Positions 11,136-21,299 of a DNA stretch of 64,000 nt are shown here, piece by piece. The stretch is from Dichetophora obliterata. Its lineage: Eukaryota; Arthropoda; Insecta; Diptera; Sciomyzidae. The stretch's first letter is position 1. Each line of letters starts with the position of its first letter. A program made the position numbers and the translations under genes. The stretch lies in the NCBI GenBank assembly GCA_963920525.1, contig OY986439.1, positions 45,185,193 through 45,249,192 on the forward strand. The letters are read 5' to 3'. The notes below the pieces were generated by a model that saw nothing but the letters and a program-made list of their open reading frames with translations, ran no database searches and was not told where the DNA came from.

Positions 11136-12140
11136 TATAACGTACTTAAATATTTTTAACAGCCCCCCTCACCCCCCGAAATATTTTCCTGGATCCGCCC
11201 CTGTTTTCAGTTGACGGTTTTGCAAATGTTCGAAATCGATTTTGCCTTACTTCGAAGAGAACAAAACCAAGTCTGTTCTATGACACCATTTAAAACCGAT
11301 ATGGTTTTCAAAACTGATTCTGTTTTAATTCTGTGTCGGTTTTCACAATATCCCTGATTAACTATCTCTAAGTAAGCTGTGTTAAGGCAAAAATACGTGC
11401 TAAAATATGTAATGTTCACAAATGTAATTAACAGAACAAAATCTATTGTCCCCTTAATATACAGTTATTTTCCCTAAAAGGTCTTTGCCTTGCGGGTTAA
11501 TGAAATACAGTTTACCTTTTTCTCAAAGTTTAAAATAAGCGCTGTTTGTGACTTCAAAATAAATTGCATTTTTTTAGGCAAAAAGCATTTCTAATTTGAT
11601 TTTGATTTAGTTATTTGACAGGGATAACTTTTCCAACAGTAAACAAAATAAAAAGTTACGAAATAAAAGAACACAGAATTACTCTGAAGTTTGAAGAAAC
11701 GCTTAAAGGGCCCTTTAAGGTTTCTTGGCGACCAAAAATTCATTTAATTTCTTACATTTTTTAATGTATGATGTCTTAAACATACTATACTCAAAAAGTT
11801 TCTAGTCAATTCAATAAAAATTGTTGTAGTTATAAGCACATACGTAAGGAGTGACATTAATTTTAGCAGCAGCGATATAGAATTCCTTAATAATTTTATA
11901 AATGTTTTAGTTTTGCCTGTGTAAGTCAAACTGTATACAGTGTAAGATATTGTGAAAGTAGAAGCAATTAATTAATTTTGTTTTTCATTTTCGATAAATT
12001 ATAATGAAACACAAAATAGTATAAGTCGAATATGATATAAATAAAAATATTTAAGATATATTGCACCACTACAGAACTATGGTTCTGTGAATGTCAACTT
12101 AAAAGAATGAATACAAATAATGATCAAAACAATCTAAATA
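11136..12140. other. AT-rich gene-free stretch
   Basis: No supported gene or complete element was recognised. A short C-rich tract (near 11163) followed by a GGATCCGCCCCTG word may be an old element end, but no partner was found. Confidence 0.4.
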
Positions 12141-12147
12141 TTGATTA

Positions 12148-12495
12148 AAGGCCAAAGCACATAGATAGCATGCATGCCTCAAGCATGTATCATGTCTGTG
12201 AAGCATGATTTATTAAAACACATAGCAAGCATACATCGAATATGCAAAAAATGCCAAAAATGTTGAAACTAAACACAAATGTTTTAGAAAAAGTTTAGGA
12301 AATACATTGAATTAAATTTAAAATAATTCAAGCAATCAATAAATGCAAGTGGATGTGTAAATATAGCTTTTTCAAGCAAAGCTAACTGATGCTTATGTCT
12401 GTCAAAGCTTTGATGCCTGCAAAAAGTTAAAAGTTGAGCAACTTCAGGCATGCTTCAAGCATCATGCATGCATGCATACTTTTGATGTGGGCCAC
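12148..12495. mobile_element. Degenerate MITE with GGCC ends and GCATGC repeats
   Basis: The left end AAGGCCAAAGCACATAG leads into GCATGCATGCCTCAAGCATG. Near 12440-12490 an inverse set (GGCATGCTTCAAGCAT, GCATGCATGC, then GTGGGCC) suggests a weakly preserved right end. A clearer inverse end occurs at 15440-15481 beyond the next element, so this may instead be the left half of a split element. Confidence 0.45.
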
Positions 12496-13358
12496 TTCAT
12501 AAAAATATGTATATCGGTCATTCCGTGTCAAATCGAACGCTTTTCGAAACTCATATTTCTTTAAAAATTTGGTACTTTGCACGTGGTTAGTACTTTAAAA
12601 AAGAAAAATATTTGCATATTTTTTTTTTGTAATTTTCATTTTTTTTTGCGGTTATACACAGTGAAAAATTATAAAGAAAAACAAAATTTGTCATTCTGAC
12701 ATGTACGCAAAAAACTATATCTTCTAAGCCGTTAATCCTACAAGAAAATGTTGAAGACATATTTTAAGGATCTTGAATTGGTCTTTATTGTGGTGTCCTT
12801 TCGTAAAAAATTTTAAATTTTTTGACCACTAAAAATTTCATTCACATTTTTCATTTCACCTCTATTTTTTGGCACTTTGAAAATATTATCGTATTGAGGT
12901 TTTCATTCTTAATGCATTCTCAAAATGTGATGTTGGAGAATCAATGTTTACTATTTTAAAGAAATTTTTAAAACTGACTACACAATTTTAAAGTACAAAA
13001 TACGTTAATTTTTAATTAAAAATGGAATTTTTAGTATTTTTTGCTAAGCTAGGTACATATCGTCGCTGCGCCAACAAAAACAGCTATAAGTATTTCAGTA
13101 ACTTTTCAGGAGAGCAAACAACAATTTTTTTCCATATCATTTCTAGTACTGCTAGCAATAACTGTTTTTGATCTTTTCTAAATAAAAAAAATAAAAAAAT
13201 ATATAAAAAGCTGTAAGTCTAGAAATATGTACAAAAGATAGTTTGAATAAAATATGCAATAATAAAATTTACAAAAATCACATAATTGTTTTTTCTGACG
13301 CAGCTACGATATGTACAATCAGTCACATTGACAAATTTTATCAATTCGTTTAAATATA

Positions 13359-14275
13359 CAGGGTCTGCCATATAACGTTTTTTTTCAACTAGTGCTTATT
13401 TCGTGAATGGTAACACTTAGCTCATGTCTGATTTGACACATAATTAGTTTTATCCTTCCGCTGAACGAATATGGTTGTGTATACGCTTGAACAACGCTAA
13501 GAAATATTGCGACATTACTTTGAAAATCATGATGCCGATTTTGCCAAAAAAATCATCTTTTCAGATGAAGCTCATTTTGATCTTTGCGGGTATGTAAACA
13601 ACCACAATTGTCGCATTTGGGGCACAGAAAACCCGCACGCATACATTGAAAAGCCGCTGCACCCAAAACAAGTCATTGTTTGGTGCGGATTTTGGTCCAG
13701 AGGCATAATTGGGCCATTTTTCTTCGAAAATGAGCAAGGAGTGGCCGTTACAGTCAATGGCGATCGTTATCGGGCCATGTTGAACGAATTTTTGTTCACA
13801 AAAATTGAAGAGGAGGATATTGGCAACATTTGGTTTCAACAGGACGGCGCTACGTGCCACACAGCCGAAGCTACACTCAATGTTTTGCGCCCTGTTTTTG
13901 AAGATCGCATTATCAGCCGCAGAGCTGATGTCGTTTGGCCACTTCGGAGCTGCGATTTGACACCGTTGGACTTTTATTTGTGGGGTGCCCTCAAAGATAA
14001 GTGTTACACCGACAAGCCAGAGACAATTGACGCTTTAAAGGACAATATTCGTGAAGCCATTGGTGAAATACAGCTGCACACAATCGATAATGTGCTTAAA
14101 AGTTGGACCGATCGTGTAGGCTTCTGCATGTCCAGCCGAGGCAGCCATTTGAATGAAATTATTTTCCATTATTAACCGGAAGAATTGTACTTTCAAATAA
14201 AAAAGGAAATTTAAGAAAATATTTAACAGTTTTTTTTAATAGAATTTTCAAAAAAAAGTTATTTGGCGGACCCTG
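13359..14275 (+). mobile_element. Internally deleted mariner element
   Basis: The termini CAGGGTCTGCCATATAACG and the inverse CAGGGTCCGCCAAATAACT are flanked by TA on both sides, as in Tc1/mariner insertions. At 917 bp it is about 0.4 kb shorter than a usual mariner. The missing part is the DNA-binding half of the transposase. Confidence 0.85.
13471..14175 (+). pseudogene. Mariner transposase, N-terminal deletion and early stop
   Basis: The ATG at 13471 begins MVVYTLEQR, the usual start of this mariner group, but a TAA stop follows at 13498-13500. After a few helix-turn-helix residues (EILRHYFENH) the frame jumps to the catalytic domain, showing an in-frame deletion. From 13507 the frame is open for 222 codons with all three acidic residues: FSDEAHF, WFQQDGATCHT and RSCDLTPLDFYLWG. 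The second and third Asp are separated by 36 residues. The C-terminus matches the family (DNIREAIGEI...SRGSHLNEIIFHY). It lacks the DNA-binding domains and should be inactive, although the catalytic core is well preserved. Confidence 0.88.
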
Positions 14276-15439
14276 TACTATTCCTCTGCAGACACTCTGA
14301 TTGAAAATTGCTAAAATACTTCTTGGTTGTAGTTCCGTGATGTATCCCTATGTTAATACTAAATTATGTAAAATTGCTTTAACATTTTATTTATAATTTT
14401 TTTTTGTTCTTGTAAACTCAAACAATAGTTGAAAAATATGATGTGTATGTAATGAGCATATCAATTTTCCCTTTGCCCCGTGGTATAAAGGAATGGTGAG
14501 TTTAAGTCCCTCGTATCATTATTGCTTTTTTGAATCGCTTTTTGAGAGATTATTTTTCGGAGTTGTACTGCTTTGATGAAAAATATTCCGATTCAATACT
14601 TGTCATGTTGTTTGAAACCCAATTATAAAATACGACAGGAGTATTTGTCGGACTATTAATGTTTGCAGACTAGCCTTGGCCGCAAGTCTTTTTACTGTAC
14701 ATGCCAAACCATCACATGGCCCTTTGCAGTGCGATGTTGCGAAAAAGTGCCATTCTGCGGGGATATTGAAATCGACTTTGTGCTTGGAAAAATTTATAAA
14801 ATTTTTTTTGTTCTTATATTTTGTTCTTATAATTGAGTGACTGCTCCATCTGAGAAGTTAAATATTTTCTTTACTTCTCGCAATTTTTTACGCAGGAAAT
14901 TAGTTAAGCCACGCTAGAATAAATGAACTGCTACTGTGTCGTGCTTTAAGCATTGCGAAATTGCTTCGTAACTTATGCGCACTACATCCACATCAACTTT
15001 TTCAACTATAGTTCAAGTTTACAAGAAAAAAAAATTATAAATAAAATGTTAAAACAATTTTACATAATTTCGTATTAATATAGATAGGTATATATCATGG
15101 AATAACAACCAAAATTTTTTTTTGCAAATTTAAAGAATAGATTATCTGCCGAGTGATGGTTTATTTTAACGAATTGATAAAATTTTTCAATGTGACTGAT
15201 TGTACATTAGAACTTATTAAACTTATTAAACTTATCTAAGAAAATTAGAACTTAAACTTATATAGAACTATTTTATATAGAAATATATAGAACTTTAAAA
15301 TATTTGCATATTTGCATATTTGCATATTTTAAAGTTCTATTGACGTGAACAATTTGAAAAAAATTGGAATTTTCAAAACTAGTTTTTGGACAAAAGCGTC
15401 CGATTTGACATGGAATGACCGATATACAATTTCAAATGT

Positions 15440-15481
15440 CAGATGCTTGAAGCATGCATGCCTCCTAAGTGCTTTGGCCTT
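15440..15481. repeat. Isolated inverse end of the AAGGCCAAAGCAC element
   Basis: The inverse of this stretch reads AAGGCCAAAGCACTTAGGAG followed by GCATGCATGCTTCAAGCAT, matching the left end at 12148. It may be the right half of an element split by 12515-15421. Confidence 0.5.
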
Positions 15482-16096
15482 ATGTGTTTGTTGGAAAATG
15501 CATCATAATGCGCAAACTGCTTTTGCAGCATAAGTAAAATGTTCGAAAAAAACCAATTTTGCAGAACTGCAAACATCAAACATTCTAAAATGTTATTTTT
15601 CTGTAAAGCGTCACTTATTATTCCCATCAAAAAAAATTCACGCTATATTTGGGCGCTTGAAAAATACCAGTTGGGCGCATAGTCCCTATCTTAGACCCCA
15701 TCTTAGAAAAAATTTTGTGCGCTTTAGAGTGAAATTATTTTTATTCTAAAACAAATCGATTAAAATGTCAGAACCCATTTTACAAGGCAACACTTGTATT
15801 TTATCTGGCTGTTATCACATTAAATTATTTTGTAAGTAATACAAACAGTTAGTAATTTTTGTTTAGTAAGAAAAGCAAATTAACTTTCCAAGGAAGTAGG
15901 AGAAGAAGCAACATTTTGGCCGTGATGAATTTAAGTATTAAATTTCTGTAAACAAAAAATATGTTGCACATACGTCAAAACGTTCTTTACCCATAAGTAG
16001 AAGACATGAGTAGATGAAGGTGATTTGTCGCAAAATTCTAATTTCGAAAAAATTGTGTTCAAAATTTCGCATTTGTACTGTTATCTATACTAACTT

Positions 16097-16232
16097 CTTT
16101 ATTCCGTATAACGAAAATGAACACCAACGACAAGCAAGACAAGAGAAGCAATAGAATTTCGTATAGAATAAAGTATTGCTTCACGCGTCTTGCTTGCCGT
16201 TGGTGTGCTGCTTCGTGATACAGAATAATGCA
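16097..16232. mobile_element. Small hairpin MITE, copy A
   Basis: An imperfect palindrome: TATTCCGTATAACGAA and CACCAACGACAAGCAAGAC pair with GTCTTGCTTGCCGTTGGTG and TTCGTGATACAGAATAA. The same architecture and words (CACGA-GAAGCAAT, TTCGTGATACA) occur at 57659-57830. No coding content. Confidence 0.6.
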
Positions 16233-17618
16233 CTAAATCAAACTTTGTGAAAAATTTATTTTCTAAAATAGCCACAAACATGGTTGTTTTAAGGTTTAAA
16301 ATTGTTTGTACGTACATTACATCTTAATCCATGCATATAACAGCGAAAATCCGAAAATGCAACGTATCAACTTCAGCCACTCATGTCTTCATTTATGCTT
16401 AACCCTTTACAAGGCAGAGCTGATATATTACCACCAACATTTTTTATGAATTGTTTCCAAAAAAGATCTTAAAATAAGCAGTTGCTTCCAATAAAATCTT
16501 AAAATCTTAAAATCAAAAAACTGTAATGTTCCTTAAAGATACTTTGCCAGAAAAAAATTGTTGTTTGTTTTTCCCTTGTGCATAAATCTATCTATAAAAC
16601 TTAAATTCATTAAAAATGCTGTAGTTATTTATTTCGTTTTTTGAAACATAGTATATTAATAAATGTTTGATATTCTGTACTTTTGCTACCCTAAGTATAT
16701 AAAACACGTTTTGTATAAATAATATATAGATATATTTATATATTTATATATATAAAATGCATACAAAAACAACATTTACACAATTTTGTGGCTCTTAACA
16801 GTCAAATGTTTTTTTACTTTTTGTGGGATGGTCTTTTCCTTTCGCATTGTGGCTGTTCCTTTTGCAGCTCGAATTAATTATGAATGCAACAGCAACTACA
16901 ATGTGTCAATGACAGGTTTGAACAACAACAAAACACAACAAAACAACGAGTGCCACAGCGGTAAGGCTGCGCAAATGGTGCAAGCGTGACAAAAAGTTTG
17001 AGCAGGAACGCAAAAATAGTTGATTAAATTTTATTATTTAAAATTAGATTTAAAGGTTGTTGGAAACACAACTTTTATGACTCAAAATAATGAAAGTTTA
17101 GTGCCGAAGCGCAATTTATGTGGTGGGATTCTCGTTGCTTAACTAATAATATTTTCATCACATGAATATTTTTTCATTTGGAATTAAAACTCAAAGTGGA
17201 AAAAACTCAAATAAATAGCATTTATAAAAGCATACACAAATAACATTAAATGGCTAACTAATAAAAAATAATTGAATGCTGAGAAAAAAATTCATTCAAT
17301 TTGAATGCCCACACAGAATAGTATTTTGATACTTTTAACGTCTATTGAAAAAAACTTAATCAGATTAATTTTAATTTTCTTATTTTTTTTTACAACTGCA
17401 ATATAGATGTGTTGAAAAAAAAAATATTGTGATAAATATATTGAAAAGTAATGAAATTTATTTTGGTAGCAAGTTTTTTATCTGCACGTATTTAAATTCA
17501 ACTAACTAATTTGAAATTCTATTAAAATAATTTTTCTAAAGCATTTTAAAAAGCATATTCTTAGTATTTTTAAATGGCAATTATGTGCCAATTATTTAAT
17601 AAAAAACAAAAAACGAGC

Positions 17619-17830
17619 AAATTGGCCATTTCAGGCCTTGACAGTTCTTTGACTGTGCTTCTATTTAACAATTGTATTTTGCAAGTTATTAAAGATTTGA
17701 ACACAAATCATTGAGAACTGCACCTACGATTTTTATGCCGATTCCTCGCGGCTTATGTACTCAAGATGCTTGACGTTGAATTTTTTACCCTCCGAGGCTT
17801 TCCAATTGAAAAACATTCTGTCTAAGCTTG
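17619..17830. repeat. Degraded copy of the SINE found at 52099-52397
   Basis: It shares with 52110-52300 a long ordered set of blocks: TTGGCCATTTCAG, CCTTGACAG/GGACTTTGAC, GAGAACTG-ACCTACG, ATGCCGATTCC, CGGCTTATGT and CTC-GAGG-TTTCCA. The tRNA-like head of the 52 kb copy is not recognisable here, so this is an old truncated copy. Confidence 0.6.
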
Positions 17831-18110
17831 TAATTGAACTCGAGAATTGTTACTGTTTCTTAGCTTACTGACCACGTTCTACTGTGTAGTAATGCTGCAG
17901 CTGCCAATGATTTAATAGTTATCAAAAAACCATGCCGTAATTGAGCAAATAAATAAAAAATCAAAAAGGTAACCGAACTCTTCCATCTGTTGCCCACAAT
18001 AATTTTTCTATATTCTATTCTTTCCTCACTGGCAAACCTCTAAAGCTCCTTTCATAATAAATCAAATAGCATGTGGTAAAACTCCTGCTCTTTAAAACAA
18101 AGTCTACCTT

Positions 18111-18565
18111 AAGGCCCAACCAAAATAGACGAAACGAGACGATAGCATTTTGACGAACGTCTGCACTCGTTACGGATGTTTACGGATTTAACCCAAAATG
18201 AAACGATTTGCTCAACTCGTCTGAAACAGCTGATCAGCAGGCAGTCGAATATTGTTTATTTATTTATATTGTGCATTTTGTAATTTTTAATAAAGATTTG
18301 TGAAAAATGAGTGAAATAATTGCAAAGTTGAAACAAATTGATGAAAATAAAATAAAAACGCACTCTGCACAGCTGTTGTTGACGAGTTGCTACGCTAGCA
18401 GTTCGGTTCTTACGGAATAATACGTCTTGTCAAATTGTTTCGATATCAGATTTAGTTTCGTTCAGTTACGTTTGCTCATTTTGGGTAACAACAATAATAT
18501 GTATTTAACCGAACACTTACGTTTTTACTCGTTACGGAGCAAAAGGTCTATTTTGGTTGGGCCTT
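18111..18565. mobile_element. MITE with 20-bp perfect inverted ends
   Basis: The end AAGGCCCAACCAAAATAGAC at 18111-18130 is repeated exactly in inverse at 18546-18565. The interior is non-coding and carries ACGGA/TCCGT and CGTTACGGA words near both ends. No clear target duplication could be fixed. Confidence 0.75.
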
Positions 18566-18837
18566 CAGTAGTAGCCAATTTACAAAATTTACTACTTTTC
18601 AGACAAAAAATCCATAATGGCTCAGCTGCAAGAAGATCGAAACATTCTAACCAATTATCGTTGATTTCAGCAAATTGGGATGCAACCCTTGTAACTGACG
18701 CGTCGAATTTTGTCCAGCAGCATTCTGCAATCCCGATTCTTCCGGTCTTTGAACAAAATCGTTTCTTATTATTTACAACAAAAAAATTATAAATAAAAAC
18801 TTGACACTCAAATCACTAAAAAATAATTTTTTTTAGA

Positions 18838-19233
18838 GGGCGGTTAAACGGGACAGTGCTGTTAAGACAGTTGCAACATATTAACAAATTTTTACCCACT
18901 TTTCTTTTCTACCCACTACCGTCTGCTCTAGTGTCTTAACTTTTTTGTAAACATTTGGCTAGACAGTAGGTAGAACAGTAGAATCATATTAAGCATATCA
19001 AATATCAGAAGGCGAAAAAATTTATTCGAATAAATTGGAAATTTACAATACTTTGGCGTGCTCGAAGTTTTAAACAAACATTTTCTTCATGAAATAGAAA
19101 TTTTTTACTATTTTGTCCACTGTCTTGCCAACTGTCTTATCAACTGTCTGGACTCTAAATTAACAGACACAAAGCTTGACAAATAATATTTTTTTTTACA
19201 GTCTTGACATTACTGTCTCGTGTAAAACCAAGT
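18838..19233. mobile_element. MITE with ACAGT-rich inverted ends
   Basis: The left GGTTAAACGGGACAGTGCTG and the inverse right end GGTTTTACACGAGACAGTAA match over about 30 bases with substitutions. The subterminal regions are rich in ACTGTCTT/AAGACAGT. No coding frame. Confidence 0.5.
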
Positions 19234-19473
19234 GTAACAAGTGAAGTAACAAATACATCGCAAGATCGAGACTTCATATTTTTAGAATTCCGACATCAGA
19301 TTTCCGATTTCTGGACTCCGTATCGGCCGGAATCGAAATTCAAGGCAAATTTTGTTCGCTTTAGATTTCCGTGAATAAATTCTTAGGTACAATGCACCCA
19401 AAAAAAAAAGCTTCGTACTATGTACTATGTAAAAATATTATTATATTATTTAAAGCTGTTTGTTCTTTGTACT

Positions 19474-20317
19474 AGACTAAGACTAAGACTAAGACTAAGA
19501 CTAAGACTACGACTAAGTCTAAGACTAAGACTAAGAATATGACTAAGACTAAGACTAAGACTAAGACTAAGACTGAGGCTAAGACTAAGACTAAGACTAA
19601 GACTAAGACTAAGACTAAGACTAAGACTAAGACTAAGACTAAGACTAAGACTAAGACTAAGACTAAGACTAAGACTAAGACTAAGACTAAGACTAAGACT
19701 AAGACTAAGACTAAGACTAAGACTAAGACTAAGACTAAGACTAAGACTAAGACTAAGACTAAGACTAAGACTAAGACTAAGACTAAGACTAAGACTAAGA
19801 CTAAGACTAAGACTAAGACTAAGACTAAGACTAAGACTAAGACTAAGACTAAGACTAAGACTAAGACTAAGACTAAGACTAAGACTAAGACTAAGACTAA
19901 GACTAAGACTAAGACTAAGACTAAGACTAAGACTAAGACTAAGACTAAGACTAAGACTAAGACTAAGACTAAGACTAAGACTAAGACTAAGACTAAGACT
20001 AAGACTAAGACTAAGACTAAGACTAAGACTAAGACTAAGACTAAGACTAAGACTAAGACTAAGACTAAGACTAAGACTAAGACTAAGACTAAGACTAAGA
20101 CTAAGACTAAGACTAAGACTAAGACTAAGACTAAGACTAAGACTAAGACTAAGACTAAGACTAAGACTAAGACTAAGACTAAGACTAAGACAAAGACAAA
20201 GACAAAGACTAAGACTAAGACTAAGACTAAGACTAAGACTAAGACAAAGACAAAGACTAAGACTAAGACTAAGACTAAGACATAGACTGAGATTAAGACT
20301 AAGACATAGACTGTGAT
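19474..20317. repeat. Hexanucleotide satellite (CTAAGA)n
   Basis: About 840 bases of CTAAGA repeats with very few variants. Interruptions cluster at the edges (TATGAC, GACAAA, GACATAGACTGAG). The long open frame (Thr-Lys repeats) exists only because one phase of the hexamer lacks a stop. It is not evidence of a gene. Confidence 0.95.
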
Positions 20318-21075
20318 TAAGGCTAAGGCTAAGGCTAAGGCTAAGGCTAAGGCTAAGGCTAAGGCTAAGGCTAAGGCTAAGGCTAAGGCTAAGGCTAAGT
20401 CTAAGGCTAAGGCTAAGGCTAAGGCTAAGGCTAAGGCTAAGGCTAAGGCTAAGGCTAAGGCTAAGGCTAAGGCTAAGGCTAAGGCTAAGGCTAAGGCTAA
20501 GGCTAAGGCTAAGGCTAAGGCTAAGGCTAAGGCTAAGGCTAAGGCTAAGGCTAAGGCTAAGGCTAAGGCTAAGGCTAAGGCTAAGGCTAAGGCTAAGGCT
20601 AAGGCTAAGGCTAAGGCTAAGGCTAAGGCTAAGGCTAAGGCTAAGGCTAAGGCTAAGGCTAAGGCTAAGGCTAAGGCTAAGGCTAAGGCTAAGGCTAAGG
20701 CTAAGGCTAAGGCTAAGGCTAAGGCTAAGGCTAAGGCTAAGGCTAAGGCTAAGGCTAAGGCTAAGGCTAAGGCTAAGGCTAAGGCTAAGGCTAAGGCTAA
20801 GGCTAAGGCTAAGGCTAAGGCTAAGGCTAAGGCTAAGGCTAAGGCTAAGGCTAAGGCTAAGGCTAAGGCTAAGGCTAAGGCTAAGGCTAAGGCTAAGGCT
20901 AAGGCTAAGGCTAAGGCTAAGGCTAAGGCTAAGGCTAAGGCTAAGGCTAAGGCTAAGGCTAAGGCTAAGGCTAAGGCTAAGGCTAAGGCTAAGGCTAAGG
21001 CTAAGGCTAAGGCTAAGACTAAGGCTAAGGCTAAGGATAAGGCTAAGGCTAAGGCTAAGGCTAAGACTAAGACTT
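20318..21075. repeat. Hexanucleotide satellite (CTAAGG)n
   Basis: About 750 bases of CTAAGG repeats follow directly after the CTAAGA block, differing from it by one base per unit. The Ala-Lys open frame is a by-product of the repeat. The last few units revert to CTAAGA at 21060-21075. Confidence 0.95.
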
Positions 21076-21099
21076 AGACCAAGACTATGAAAAAAATTT

Positions 21100-21265
21100 T
21101 TTGTAGTAGCTGGGTATCGAACCCTCGTCCTCGGAAGCTGGCTTGCTTTTATAATGACGCAAAGTAAGCAAAACTTTGCTAAAAACTACGATAGACGAGA
21201 GGATAAGATGTCGGACCAGCACACAGAGGACGTGGGTTCAGGTCAGGTGATGGTTGGTCAGAGTC
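21100..21265. repeat. tRNA-like fragments, possible SINE remains
   Basis: On the minus strand 21105-21130 contains a B-box-like GGGTTCGATACCC. On the plus strand 21190-21262 contains an A-box-like TAGACGAGAGG and a B-box-like GGGTTCAGGTC at tRNA-like spacing. No cloverleaf can be completed convincingly, so these are more likely pol III-derived repeat fragments than tRNA genes. Confidence 0.35.
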
Positions 21266-21299
21266 AAATTAAATTAATTTATGATGAGTATAAAAGAAT

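Larger units (their letters stand above)
12515..15421. mobile_element. Foldback element interrupted by a mariner
   Basis: Ends CGGTCATTCCGTGTCAAATC (left) and the inverse of CGGTCATTCCATGTCAAATC (right) are flanked by ATAT on both sides. Inverted arms recur inward: GTACAATCAGTCACATTGA at 13313 pairs with 15192-15210, and AAATTATGTAAAATTG at 14362 pairs with about 15060. The mariner at 13359-14275 lies within the left arm. Apart from that mariner there is no coding sequence. The original length was roughly 2.0 kb. Confidence 0.72.

Noticed and set aside
11160..11200. C-rich word with GGATCCGCCCC as an element terminus
   Set aside because: No inverse partner or target duplication could be found nearby.
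18427..18792. 121-codon + strand frame
   Set aside because: It spans the right end of the 18111-18565 MITE and flanking DNA, so it is not a single biological unit.
19539..21077. Long open frames of Thr-Lys and Ala-Lys repeats
   Set aside because: They are produced by hexamer satellites in the phase that lacks a stop; codon use is perfectly periodic and there is no gene context.
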